Counted from the stretch's first letter, positions 1 through 5,535 are shown. The stretch: 5,535 nucleotides of DNA from CAJJBL01 sp964519035 (GCA_964519035.1 CAZFKZ010000073.1:1-5535), one strand, 5' to 3'. The notes: a model not told the origin generated them from the sequence alone. Made by a program: numbers and translations.

Positions 1-834
1 TTAGCAAATGGATCTTTTAAACCCAAACCAAATGGAATAGCTATTTTACCGGATGGTAATTGGTTGATAACGCACTTAGGTGACGAAGATGGTGGCGTTT
101 TCAAACTAAAACGTGACGGAGAGCTTATACCCTTTTTGCTAGAGGTGAATGGAGTTAAAATTCCTCCAACTAATTATGTGCATATAGATGCACATGGGCG
201 TATCTGGATAACTGTTAGTACAAGATTAATTCCACGAATACTTGGTTGCAAACCAAATTGGCGAGATGGTTTTATAATTTTAATTGATGAAAAAGGACCA
301 CGTATTGTTGCAGATAATTTAGGTTTTACAAATGAATGCTTGATCCACCCAATTACTGGTCATTTATATGTTAACGAAACGTTTGCACGTTGTCTTTCGC
401 GATATGATGTGGCTTTAAATGGAAATCTCTCAAATAAGAAAATAGTCGCAGAGTTTGGCGTAGGTGAATTCCCAGATGGATTTGCATTTGATAGTGAAGG
501 AGGAATCTGGGTTACTTGTGTAGTAAGTAATCGTATTATTCGTGTTAGTGTAACTGGTCATAAAGAAATAATTTTAGATGATAGTGATCCTAACCATCTA
601 TTAAAAGTAGAAAACGCTTATCAAAAAGGCGAACTTACAAGAGAACACTTAGATAATATAGTGAGTGTAAAACTGAAGAATATATCAAGTATTGCTTTTG
701 GAGGAATAGACATGAAAACTATATATCTTGGTTGTCTATTAGGACAAAAAATAGCAAAGTTTAAATCAAATGTCCCTGGATTGCCTCCTTCACATTGGGG
801 TCATGTTGTATTAAAAAATTTAAATTATACGTAA
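1..834 (+). CDS. SMP-30/gluconolactonase-type beta-propeller protein, 5' end missing
   Basis: The reading frame is open from the first base to the TAA at 832-834, giving 277 visible residues, so the true start lies left of the window. The TTG at 64 is internal: the residues before it (PNGIAILPDG) already fit the family. SMP-30/gluconolactonase/LRE proteins are six-bladed propellers with one divalent metal that hydrolyse lactones or related esters. Typical blade motifs are visible: TNYVHIDAHGRIWIT near residue 57, FTNE near 109-112, LYVNET near 122, FPDGFAFDSEGGIWV near 157, and an AFGG-x-DMKTIYLG strand near 232. By family alignment from memory, N58, N111 and D159 match the substrate-side Asn and the metal-binding Asn and Asp; the N-terminal Glu ligand would lie outside the window. 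The nuclease gene follows 31 nt later, so co-transcription is possible, but there is no functional link. The substrate is unknown, and a strictosidine-synthase-like or other esterase role is also possible. Confidence 0.85.
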   Translation, partial: LANGSFKPKPNGIAILPDGNWLITHLGDEDGGVFKLKRDGELIPFLLEVNGVKIPPTNYVHIDAHGRIWITVSTRLIPRILGCKPNWRDGFIILIDEKGPRIVADNLGFTNECLIHPITGHLYVNETFARCLSRYDVALNGNLSNKKIVAEFGVGEFPDGFAFDSEGGIWVTCVVSNRIIRVSVTGHKEIILDDSDPNHLLKVENAYQKGELTREHLDNIVSVKLKNISSIAFGGIDMKTIYLGCLLGQKIAKFKSNVPGLPPSHWGHVVLKNLNYT

Positions 835-865
835 CTTATCTAATTTATTTAATGGAACTTTATTT

Positions 866-1525
866 ATGAAAATAATAATTTTAATTTTATTGATTATATG
901 TCCTAATTTTTGTGTCGCAGATAATAATGACGATAACTTAGCTAAAAATATGATTGCCAAGTCAATTGCTAATTACTCTGGTAAATGTGCATGTCCATAT
1001 CAAGTAATGTCTAATGGAAATAAATGTGGAAACAAAAGTGCTTATTCAAAGCCCGGGGGTTATGCTCCATTATGTTATATTTCTGACATTAATGACGAGA
1101 TAATTAATAAACAAAAATCAGTTTACTCAATAAGAGTTGTTGATGGTGACACTATAGTTTTAAACAAAGAAAAAATTCGTCTTCATGGTATTGATACTCC
1201 TGAAACCAAACAAAATTGTAAAAATGAAGTAGGTATTGAATATGGATGCGGATCTAGTGCAACTAAAGCGCTTAAAAAAATTATTGAGAATAAAAAGGTA
1301 TCTTGTCTAAGAAAAGATAAAGATAGATATGGAAGATCCGTTTCTGTTTGTTACGTCAACGGAAAGGATATTAACGCACTTCTTGTTAAAAGAGGTTGGG
1401 CAGTTGCCTATAAAAAATATTCTAAAGATTACATATCTGAAGAGGCTGAAGCAAAAAAAAATAAATTAGGATTATGGCAAGGTCAATTCATACTTCCTTG
1501 GAAATGGAGAAGGCAAAACAGATGA
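866..1525 (+). CDS. Secreted thermonuclease-like (SNase-fold) endonuclease with Cys-rich N-terminal segment
   Basis: A 219-residue protein predicted to cleave DNA or RNA with Ca2+ outside the cytoplasm. Residues 1-18 form a signal peptide: MK, a run of Ile/Leu, then CVA with likely cleavage after A18. Residues 41-71 contain CACPY, a CG-x-KSAYSKPGG stretch and PLCY, a Cys-rich block I recall from many proteobacterial SNase-like proteins; its role is unknown to me. The SNase domain spans about 86-206. The catalytic set known from Staphylococcus aureus nuclease is present: D95 in VVDGDT (Asp21), R105 (Arg35), D110 and T111 in GIDTPE (Asp40, Thr41), E113 (Glu43) and R157 in DRYGR (Arg87). The mature protein has eight Cys, unusual for the fold and consistent with periplasmic disulfides. 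The ATG at 866 is chosen because it gives the signal peptide; GGAA at 854-857 is only a weak ribosome site. The stop is TGA. Likely roles are nucleic-acid scavenging or degradation of foreign DNA. Confidence 0.92.
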   Translation: MKIIILILLIICPNFCVADNNDDNLAKNMIAKSIANYSGKCACPYQVMSNGNKCGNKSAYSKPGGYAPLCYISDINDEIINKQKSVYSIRVVDGDTIVLNKEKIRLHGIDTPETKQNCKNEVGIEYGCGSSATKALKKIIENKKVSCLRKDKDRYGRSVSVCYVNGKDINALLVKRGWAVAYKKYSKDYISEEAEAKKNKLGLWQGQFILPWKWRRQNR

Positions 1526-1562
1526 TTTAATTTATATTATTAATTTTCATTATTTTAATAAA

Positions 1563-2105
1563 CTATTTCCATTTTGGTCCATAAAACCAAGCAACTAAAG
1601 AGCGTCTAGTTCCAGAAGTTACAGGCAGAACTCTATGGCGAAGGTAAGAAGGAAAAATAAGGATTGTTCCCTTGGATTTGAAATCAGCATTTGTCTTAAC
1701 TTCGTCAAACTCAAAGTCGCCACCCTTATAATCATCACCGTCACTTAATTGTACAGTGATTGATAACTTTCTATCTTTATTGTTTGCACTGTTCCAATCA
1801 ATATCATGATGCCAATCATAATGATGTCTTTGGTTAGAGTGATATTCAGTAAATTGAACTTCAGCATTTTTTTCAACATTAAAATTAAAAGATTTAACGT
1901 TAGCCTTTTTAATGTATTCCCAAAGTAAATCTTTTATCCATTCTTCAGGCAACCACCTAATTGAGCTCTTTCGTACAGATTGTAATGAATCGTTAGAAGA
2001 AAAAATAGTAGATTTCTTAGCTGGTTTCTGAAGTGCAACTTCTATAATATTATTAATCTGTTCATCTTTCAGAATGGATGGCCAAACCTCATAAAGTTCA
2101 CGCAT
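1563..2105 (-). CDS. Small 2-oxoglutarate/Fe(II)-dependent oxygenase (prolyl-4-hydroxylase-like, phage-type)
   Basis: A complete 180-residue, single-domain non-haem Fe(II) oxygenase that should couple 2-oxoglutarate decarboxylation to hydroxylation of an unknown, possibly protein, substrate in the cytoplasm. The iron triad is H99-x-D101 in the YDWHHDIDW segment and H157 in FPSYLRHRV. R167 in SGTRRSLVAW is the expected 2-oxoglutarate carboxylate ligand. The order of elements (YDWHxD, RKLSITVQLSD, YKGGDFEF, then a FPS-x-LRHRVLPVTSGTRRSL block and a C-terminal GPKWK) is the pattern I recall for T4-like marine phage and plankton oxygenases rather than the longer PKHD/PiuC hydroxylases. There is no signal peptide. 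The ATG at 2103-2105 has AAAGG about 12 nt upstream (complement of 2118-2122). It converges on the nuclease gene with a 37-nt gap and diverges from the next gene across 64 nt. Family assignment is firm; substrate and phage ancestry are inference. Confidence 0.9.
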   Translation of the reverse strand: MRELYEVWPSILKDEQINNIIEVALQKPAKKSTIFSSNDSLQSVRKSSIRWLPEEWIKDLLWEYIKKANVKSFNFNVEKNAEVQFTEYHSNQRHHYDWHHDIDWNSANNKDRKLSITVQLSDGDDYKGGDFEFDEVKTNADFKSKGTILIFPSYLRHRVLPVTSGTRRSLVAWFYGPKWK

Positions 2106-2169
2106 TGATATATTCTGCCTTTAATAGTAATGATATTAAGTATGTTTATTTTACTCATAAATAGTAGCA

Positions 2170-2898
2170 TTGGAATTATTAATTTTGTCAGAACTTTTCA
2201 AAGAATTAGATTATCAAAATACGCCATTAGGTAATATATCTCTGAGAAGACGAAAACAATTAAAATTAAATAAAGATATATTTGAAGTCATCCTAAATGA
2301 TGAACATTTAATGTCTAATTTGTTTATTTCGTCAGAAGTTGCTTTAGCAACAATACCACTTAATGAAATGACATCGAATTCTCCAGATATTTTAATTGGT
2401 GGTCTTGGATTAGGTTATACTGCTAGAGAAGTTTTAAGTAACACGCATATTAAATCTTTAACTATAATTGAATACTTAGAGCCTGTAATTTCATGGCATG
2501 AAAAAGGTATTTTGCCAATTGGTAAACTCTTACTTGAGGACCCAAGATGTACTATTATCCTATCTGATTTTTTTAAATCTGCCTTTGATAAAACAGGATT
2601 TGATCCTTCAACAAAAGATCGCAAATTTGATGGTATATTTTTAGATATTGATCACGCTCCAGATTTCTATCTTAACCCTAGTCATGCAAATTTTTATTCC
2701 TTAGAAGGAATGCGAAATATTATGTTTAATCTAAAAGATAATGGTTTGTTTTCATTATGGTCAAATAATGCTCCAGATATTAACTTTGTTGAACTTTTGA
2801 AAAATGTTTTCAGTAAAGCTCGTGCTGAAAAAGTTGCGTTTTATAATCCAATTTTAGAAGAGGATTGCATTCAAACTATTTATGTTGCTAATAAATAA
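2170..2898 (+). CDS. Spermidine-synthase-like SAM-fold protein, probably not a true spermidine synthase
   Basis: A 242-residue soluble protein with the Rossmann core of the spermidine synthase/methyltransferase superfamily. The nucleotide loop is GGLGLGYT (residues 77-84), the ribose-binding acid is E101 in IIEYLEP, and D133 in LSDFF is in the place that contacts the adenine. The catalytic-loop position reads FLDIDHAPD (158-165) instead of the DSTDP signature of spermidine synthases such as SpeE. The N-terminal DE-x-x-YHE-type polyamine-pocket motif is also absent; residues 14-28 read LDYQNTPLG followed by an Arg-rich strand. Similar DVDNGP-type proteins are usually labelled spermidine synthase in genomes by fold alone. 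The only suitable start after the in-frame TAA at 2158-2160 is TTG at 2170; no clear ribosome site precedes it. The stop at 2896-2898 lies 11 nt from the end of the convergent RRM gene. The substrate is unknown: methyl transfer or an atypical aminopropyl transfer are both possible. Confidence 0.82.
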   Translation: MELLILSELFKELDYQNTPLGNISLRRRKQLKLNKDIFEVILNDEHLMSNLFISSEVALATIPLNEMTSNSPDILIGGLGLGYTAREVLSNTHIKSLTIIEYLEPVISWHEKGILPIGKLLLEDPRCTIILSDFFKSAFDKTGFDPSTKDRKFDGIFLDIDHAPDFYLNPSHANFYSLEGMRNIMFNLKDNGLFSLWSNNAPDINFVELLKNVFSKARAEKVAFYNPILEEDCIQTIYVANK

Positions 2899-2911
2899 TA
2901 GTTATTTTTTT
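2893..2911. terminator. Possible bidirectional AT-only terminator hairpin between convergent genes
   Basis: AAATAA (2893-2898) and TTATTT (2902-2907) can pair around a TAG loop, and a T run follows to 2911 on the plus strand. The stem overlaps the stop codon of the upstream gene and lies next to the stop of the convergent one. It has no GC pair, so folding is weak, and AT-rich sequence makes such repeats likely by chance. The position is right, but support is low. Confidence 0.25.
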
Positions 2912-3155
2912 AGACTTCTTGAGATGATTGTTTAATTCTAATTTTGTTATTACCTATTTTAGTGCCGTGTAGCTCTTTTATAGCCATTTCACCTTGATGA
3001 TCTAGGGTCATTTCTACAAAACCAAAACCTTTTGATATGCCTGTATATTTATCAATAACTAATGAGCAAGATTTTATGTCACCAATTTTTTTAAACAACA
3101 AAGCCAAGGATTGCTCACTTAAATCACGAGGTAAGTTTAGGGCTATGAGTTTCAT
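2910..3155 (-). CDS. Single-domain RRM RNA-binding protein
   Basis: An 81-residue protein made of one RNA recognition motif, predicted to bind single-stranded RNA in the cytoplasm and perhaps act as an RNA chaperone or post-transcriptional regulator. RNP1 is KGFGFVEM (residues 42-49), an exact match to the consensus with the aromatic RNA-stacking residues F44 and F46. RNP2 is LIALNL (3-8), where the usual aromatic at the second position is Ile. The line SCSLVIDKYTG-x-SKGFGFVEM resembles small RRM proteins I recall from gammaproteobacteria. The length is normal for this class; only a short QSSQEV tail follows the last strand, with no Gly-rich tail like that of cyanobacterial Rbp proteins. The ATG at 3153-3155 has a good GGAG site seven nt upstream. 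The PhyH gene lies upstream on the same strand across 142 nt that contain a TATAAT box and a 20-bp palindrome, so the RRM gene probably has its own promoter. In cyanobacteria such genes are often cold-induced; that is not shown here. Confidence 0.93.
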   Translation of the reverse strand: MKLIALNLPRDLSEQSLALLFKKIGDIKSCSLVIDKYTGISKGFGFVEMTLDHQGEMAIKELHGTKIGNNKIRIKQSSQEV

Positions 3156-3162
3156 GTCTTAT

Positions 3163-3166
3163 CTCC
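3163..3166 (-). promoter_or_regulatory. Shine-Dalgarno site of the RRM gene, inside a small inverted repeat
   Basis: On the minus strand GGAG (complement of 3163-3166) lies seven nt before the ATG at 3155, the best ribosome site in the window. It is preceded by CTCC (complement of 3169-3172) with TT between, so the mRNA reads CUCCUUGGAG. This can fold as a three-pair stem closed by a CUUG tetraloop and might partly hide the site. Confidence 0.6.
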
Positions 3167-3201
3167 AAGGAGTCATTTAGTTATTTTAAAAACTTTTAAC
3201 A

Positions 3202-3221
3202 TTCATAAATATATTTATGAA
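3202..3221. repeat. Perfect 20-bp palindrome in the RRM upstream region
   Basis: The half TTCATAAATA is followed directly by its exact reverse complement, so all 20 positions are symmetric. The flanking bases (A at 3201, G at 3222) do not extend it. It sits 47 nt before the RRM start codon and about 15 nt downstream of a minus-strand TATAAT. It could be a dimeric regulator operator, or in the RRM transcript an eight-pair hairpin with a UAUA loop. As a terminator of the upstream PhyH gene it is weak, because no T run follows directly on the minus strand. Confidence 0.55.
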
Positions 3222-3235
3222 GCTTATTTTTAGGA

Positions 3236-3241
3236 ATTATA
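3236..3241 (-). promoter_or_regulatory. Candidate -10 box for the RRM gene
   Basis: The minus strand reads an exact TATAAT here (plus ATTATA). No recognisable -35 hexamer lies 16-18 nt upstream. If used, transcription would begin near 3229 and give a leader of roughly 75 nt that starts with the 20-bp palindrome and ends with the ribosome site. TATAAT is frequent by chance in such AT-rich DNA. Confidence 0.35.
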
Positions 3242-3297
3242 ATTTAGAATTTTATTAAAATATTTTCTTTAGGAGGATCTAATATCTATAATTTTAT

Positions 3298-4200
3298 TTA
3301 CCTAATATGCCAATCCTCATTTAAAGGTCTAGCGCTATTCAACTCACCATAACCAGCACCTGTAGTTCCAAGTGGTTTAGGACCAAAATATCTTGGATCT
3401 TTTGGTTCACTCTTAGGTTGAAAGCGAATATCACAAGTTAAACGTATTTTATTATCTTTTGCGTGATTTTCAAAAGTGCCGTGAACAGTATACATACCAA
3501 AAATAAGCGCATCACCTGGTTTGAATTCCGCTGTTAAAATTTTAGAATTATTCTCTTTAGCAAACTTTATAGGATGTGTGTCTATTGTTGCTTTTTTATC
3601 TTTATCAATATTAACGTCAAAACCAATATATTTTTCTTGTATGGCTTTAAATTTATGAGAACCCTCTATTACAAATAAAGGCCCTTTATCTAGAGTGATT
3701 TCTGTGAAGACAAGCCAACATGTCAATATTTTTTGGGTTAAACGTGTAAAAAAACCTGCATCACAATGCATATGTGTAAATTTACCACCTGCAACTGCCC
3801 TTAAAAAGATAAAATCAAATCCTGTTGATGGTGTTCCAAAAATTTTTGAAAAAATATTTTCCAAGTTTTTACCGTTTGTAACTTCTCTTAGAGGCTTGCT
3901 TAAGCTTACTTTTTCCCAAAAATGGCCTCTATCATTATGTATTTTATCTCTACTAGAATCTCCTGATGCGATTCCATCTTCATAAGGTTCTTTAAGTTCA
4001 TTTACATCTTTTAAACGCTTAAAAATATCATTCCTAGCGATTTCAATTTCTTTTGGGTTAATTATGTTTCGTAAGAATAAATAACCATCTCTTTCAAGTG
4101 CATCTCGTAGATCAGTATCACTTGCATTAGTTAAATCAGTTTCATTTAATTCACCTAAAAGAGAAAGTGGAATTTTCTTTTTATCAATTATTGCATCCAT
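3298..4200 (-). CDS. PhyH-type (phytanoyl-CoA dioxygenase family) 2-oxoglutarate/Fe(II) oxygenase
   Basis: A complete 300-residue cytoplasmic protein of the PhyH superfamily, which hydroxylates small molecules such as acyl-CoAs, ectoine or halogenated and phosphonate compounds. An N-terminal helical part (residues 25-65, with ERDGYLFLRNII typical of the family entrance) leads to the double-stranded beta-helix core. The iron triad is H145-x-D147 in THMHCDAGFF and H240 in TVHGTFENH. R253 in KIRLTCDIRFQP is the expected 2-oxoglutarate anchor. A CWLVFTEITLDKGPLFVIEGSH block (161-182) is the usual core strand and turn. The C-terminus (265-300) is rich in Pro and Gly and may close over the active site. 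The ATG at 4198-4200 is preceded only by a weak AGAG. The multicopper oxidase gene lies upstream on the same strand across 166 nt. No Met or CoA-specific signature fixes the substrate; the automatic name should not be read as phytanoyl-CoA activity. Confidence 0.92.
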   Translation of the reverse strand: MDAIIDKKKIPLSLLGELNETDLTNASDTDLRDALERDGYLFLRNIINPKEIEIARNDIFKRLKDVNELKEPYEDGIASGDSSRDKIHNDRGHFWEKVSLSKPLREVTNGKNLENIFSKIFGTPSTGFDFIFLRAVAGGKFTHMHCDAGFFTRLTQKILTCWLVFTEITLDKGPLFVIEGSHKFKAIQEKYIGFDVNIDKDKKATIDTHPIKFAKENNSKILTAEFKPGDALIFGMYTVHGTFENHAKDNKIRLTCDIRFQPKSEPKDPRYFGPKPLGTTGAGYGELNSARPLNEDWHIR

Positions 4201-4220
4201 TAAAATATCTCTTAATTAAA

Positions 4221-4249
4221 ATTAAAGTTCATATAATAAGTTAACTCAA
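4221..4249 (-). promoter_or_regulatory. Possible promoter of the PhyH gene
   Basis: On the minus strand TTGAGT (complement of 4244-4249) and TTTAAT (complement of 4221-4226) are spaced by 17 nt, a loose match to a housekeeping -35/-10 pair. Transcription would start near 4214, about 13 nt before the ATG, which still includes the weak AGAG ribosome site. The rest of the 4201-4366 gap is AT-rich; the only other structure seen is a 12-bp palindrome at 4304-4315 (ATTAAGCTTAAT). Confidence 0.25.
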
Positions 4250-4366
4250 AAATTAATTTCTAAGCAACAGTTTTCAAACAACAATTTTTAGATTTATTCA
4301 TAAATTAAGCTTAATATTGTATCTAAAGGAATATCTTCATTACCGTTCAAATAATTAATATACAGA

Positions 4367-5535
4367 TTAAACTACTTCAATATAGCCAGCCATACCCGAT
4401 GCTGCATGTTCTAACATGTGACAATGAAATAACCATTTTCCTGGATTATCAGCTATAAAAATTAATTTTGTTTTTTCTCCAGGCTGCATTAAATAAGTGT
4501 CTCGTAAGATATAGTCAGTTTCCTTGATAAACTCTTTTGATTTAACGAAGAAATGGGTTCCATGTAAATGCATTGTATGAGGCCATCTACTATCATTCCA
4601 TACATTAAACTCAACAACGTCATTTTTAGCTACCTTTGCAATTAAATGATCATAACCACCTATATTTTTATTAAAAGCCCATAGTTTTTTATCTTCAAAA
4701 GCAAGTGTTCTAAAATCTTTTTCAATCCCATTGATTTTTGCTTTGGAGAGATTGCCCATAGCTCCTCCTTGCATATGTATATTAAATGTTTTTGAATTTT
4801 TTAATGATGGTGTTTTTTGCCATACTTTATAAGCATATTTTTTACTTAAATTAGAGATTAGACTTTTTTTATTTATATTTAGACTAAATATTTTAAGTGG
4901 TTTTGAGTTACTGACCTCAAAAAATTTTATATTTGTTTTATTGCTAGTGTTGATTACTAAGTCTACCCTCTGCCCTGGCCCCAGTGCAAAGTTATCAACG
5001 TCAAAAGGCTTTATAGGTGATCCATCAACAGCAATAATGGTATTTTTAGTCAAATCAGAGTTAAATTTTAAAATTCTTGCATTTGATGAATTTATAAATC
5101 GTAATCTAGCATAACTATTTTTTTTTATATTATATTCAGGTGTTTTTCTTCCATTAATTGTAAGCCAATTTCCTATTCTACCAGCATGAGACCAATCCAT
5201 TATAGAACCAAATGATTTTTTATCAATTTGATACTCTTTGTTTAATCGCCAGTCATCTGCAACTATAACTATATCATCTTCAAAATAGTTATCATCCTTG
5301 TCATGTATAATTAATGGCCCATACAAACCTTTAGCAACTTGTTTCCAAGAATCAAAATGAGCATGATACCAATATGTTCCTGAATGATTAAGAGGGAATT
5401 CGTAAACAAATGTCTCGCCTGGTTGAATAGGATCTTGCGTTAAATAAGGAACACCATCCATTTTATTTAAATTTTTAATTCCATGCCAATGAATACTAGT
5501 TGGTTCATCAAGATTATTAGTAAAATTAACTTTTA
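4367..5535 (-). CDS. Multicopper oxidase (CopA/laccase-like, three cupredoxin domains), N-terminus missing
   Basis: The minus-strand frame stays open from the TAA at 4367-4369 to the right edge (388 visible residues), so the start lies outside the window. The ATG at 5459-5461 is internal: the residues before it hold TSIHWHG, the first copper motif. Multicopper oxidases take electrons from Cu(I), Fe(II), Mn(II) or phenols at a type 1 copper and reduce O2 to water at a trinuclear cluster, usually in the periplasm. All four ligand motifs are present: HWHG (H15, H17), WYHAHF (H57, H59), HTMHLHG (H319, H322, H324) and HCHMLEHAASGM (H370, C371, H372, H376, axial M381). The visible order is the end of the first cupredoxin domain, the middle domain with RLRFINSSNAR and DGSPIKPFDVDNFALGPGQRVDLVI, and the C-terminal domain. 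No Met-rich insert like that of CueO precedes the HxxHxH motif. An MQGGAMG segment lies at about 254-260. Copper tolerance or metal oxidation is likely; the signal peptide is not visible. Confidence 0.93.
   Translation of the reverse strand, partial: KVNFTNNLDEPTSIHWHGIKNLNKMDGVPYLTQDPIQPGETFVYEFPLNHSGTYWYHAHFDSWKQVAKGLYGPLIIHDKDDNYFEDDIVIVADDWRLNKEYQIDKKSFGSIMDWSHAGRIGNWLTINGRKTPEYNIKKNSYARLRFINSSNARILKFNSDLTKNTIIAVDGSPIKPFDVDNFALGPGQRVDLVINTSNKTNIKFFEVSNSKPLKIFSLNINKKSLISNLSKKYAYKVWQKTPSLKNSKTFNIHMQGGAMGNLSKAKINGIEKDFRTLAFEDKKLWAFNKNIGGYDHLIAKVAKNDVVEFNVWNDSRWPHTMHLHGTHFFVKSKEFIKETDYILRDTYLMQPGEKTKLIFIADNPGKWLFHCHMLEHAASGMAGYIEVV

Noticed and set aside
852..869. Five-codon ATG frame ending in an ATGA overlap with the nuclease start
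   Set aside because: Too short and without a clear ribosome site of its own; overlap of TGA and ATG is expected by chance before an ATGAAA start.
1537..1561. TTATTAA and TTAATAA arms that could form a terminator between the nuclease and oxygenase genes
   Set aside because: Seven AT pairs with an 11-nt loop and no following T run; too weak in AT-rich sequence to call.
2415..2624. A 69-codon open frame on the minus strand inside the spermidine-synthase-like gene
   Set aside because: It lies wholly antisense to a gene with clear SAM-fold motifs, has no ribosome site and its translation shows no domain.
3271..3276. AGGAGG on the plus strand, a perfect ribosome-site sequence
   Set aside because: The first ATG after it is at 3307, about 30 nt away, and opens only five codons. 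No gene follows, so it is probably chance.
3695..3985. A 96-codon open frame on the plus strand inside the PhyH gene
   Set aside because: It is antisense to the iron-binding core of the PhyH protein and its translation resembles no protein; it is a shadow frame.
4304..4315. 12-bp palindrome ATTAAGCTTAAT
   Set aside because: Short and AT-rich, flanks do not extend it, and such palindromes are expected now and then in this composition; noted only beside the longer one at 3202.
1..5535. A defence island, mobile element or biosynthetic cluster
   Set aside because: No transposase, integrase, toxin-antitoxin pair, restriction gene, terminal repeats or assembly-line enzyme is visible; the single secreted nuclease has its own signal peptide and is better read as an extracytoplasmic enzyme.

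Overview
The window is a compact, strongly AT-rich stretch of bacterial chromosome, roughly 30% GC by eye. It carries seven protein genes on both strands with short gaps between them. Gene content and base composition suggest a free-living marine proteobacterium with a streamlined genome, for example an alpha- or gammaproteobacterial plankton lineage. This is an inference and the lineage cannot be fixed from the sequence alone. Standard stops (TAA, TAG and TGA) end the complete genes. No rRNA, tRNA, insertion sequence, CRISPR array or integrase is visible.

Layout, left to right. Positions 1-834 (+) hold the 3' part of an SMP-30/gluconolactonase-type beta-propeller gene that begins before the window. 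Positions 866-1525 (+) encode a secreted staphylococcal-nuclease-like protein with an extra Cys-rich N-terminal segment. Convergent to it, 1563-2105 (-) encodes a small 2-oxoglutarate/Fe(II) oxygenase of the type common in marine phages and plankton bacteria. Divergent from that, 2170-2898 (+) encodes a spermidine-synthase-fold protein that lacks the usual aminopropyltransferase signature. Convergent again, 2910-3155 (-) encodes a single-domain RRM RNA-binding protein. Positions 3298-4200 (-) encode a PhyH-type 2-oxoglutarate/Fe(II) oxygenase. Positions 4367-5535 (-) hold the C-terminal part of a three-domain multicopper oxidase that starts beyond the right edge.

The genes do not form one clear pathway. 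Three are metal-dependent oxidative enzymes (two non-haem Fe(II) oxygenases and one multicopper oxidase). One is probably a lactonase or esterase, and the others are a secreted nuclease, an RNA-binding protein and an orphan SAM-fold enzyme. The alternating strands and the gaps of about 140-165 bp between the three leftward genes at the right argue that most are transcribed separately. The most notable non-coding element is a perfect 20-bp palindrome at 3202-3221, upstream of the RRM gene and just downstream of an exact TATAAT box. I found no convincing new multi-gene system. The points worth a second look are the palindrome and its context, the Cys-rich nuclease and the divergent spermidine-synthase-like protein.
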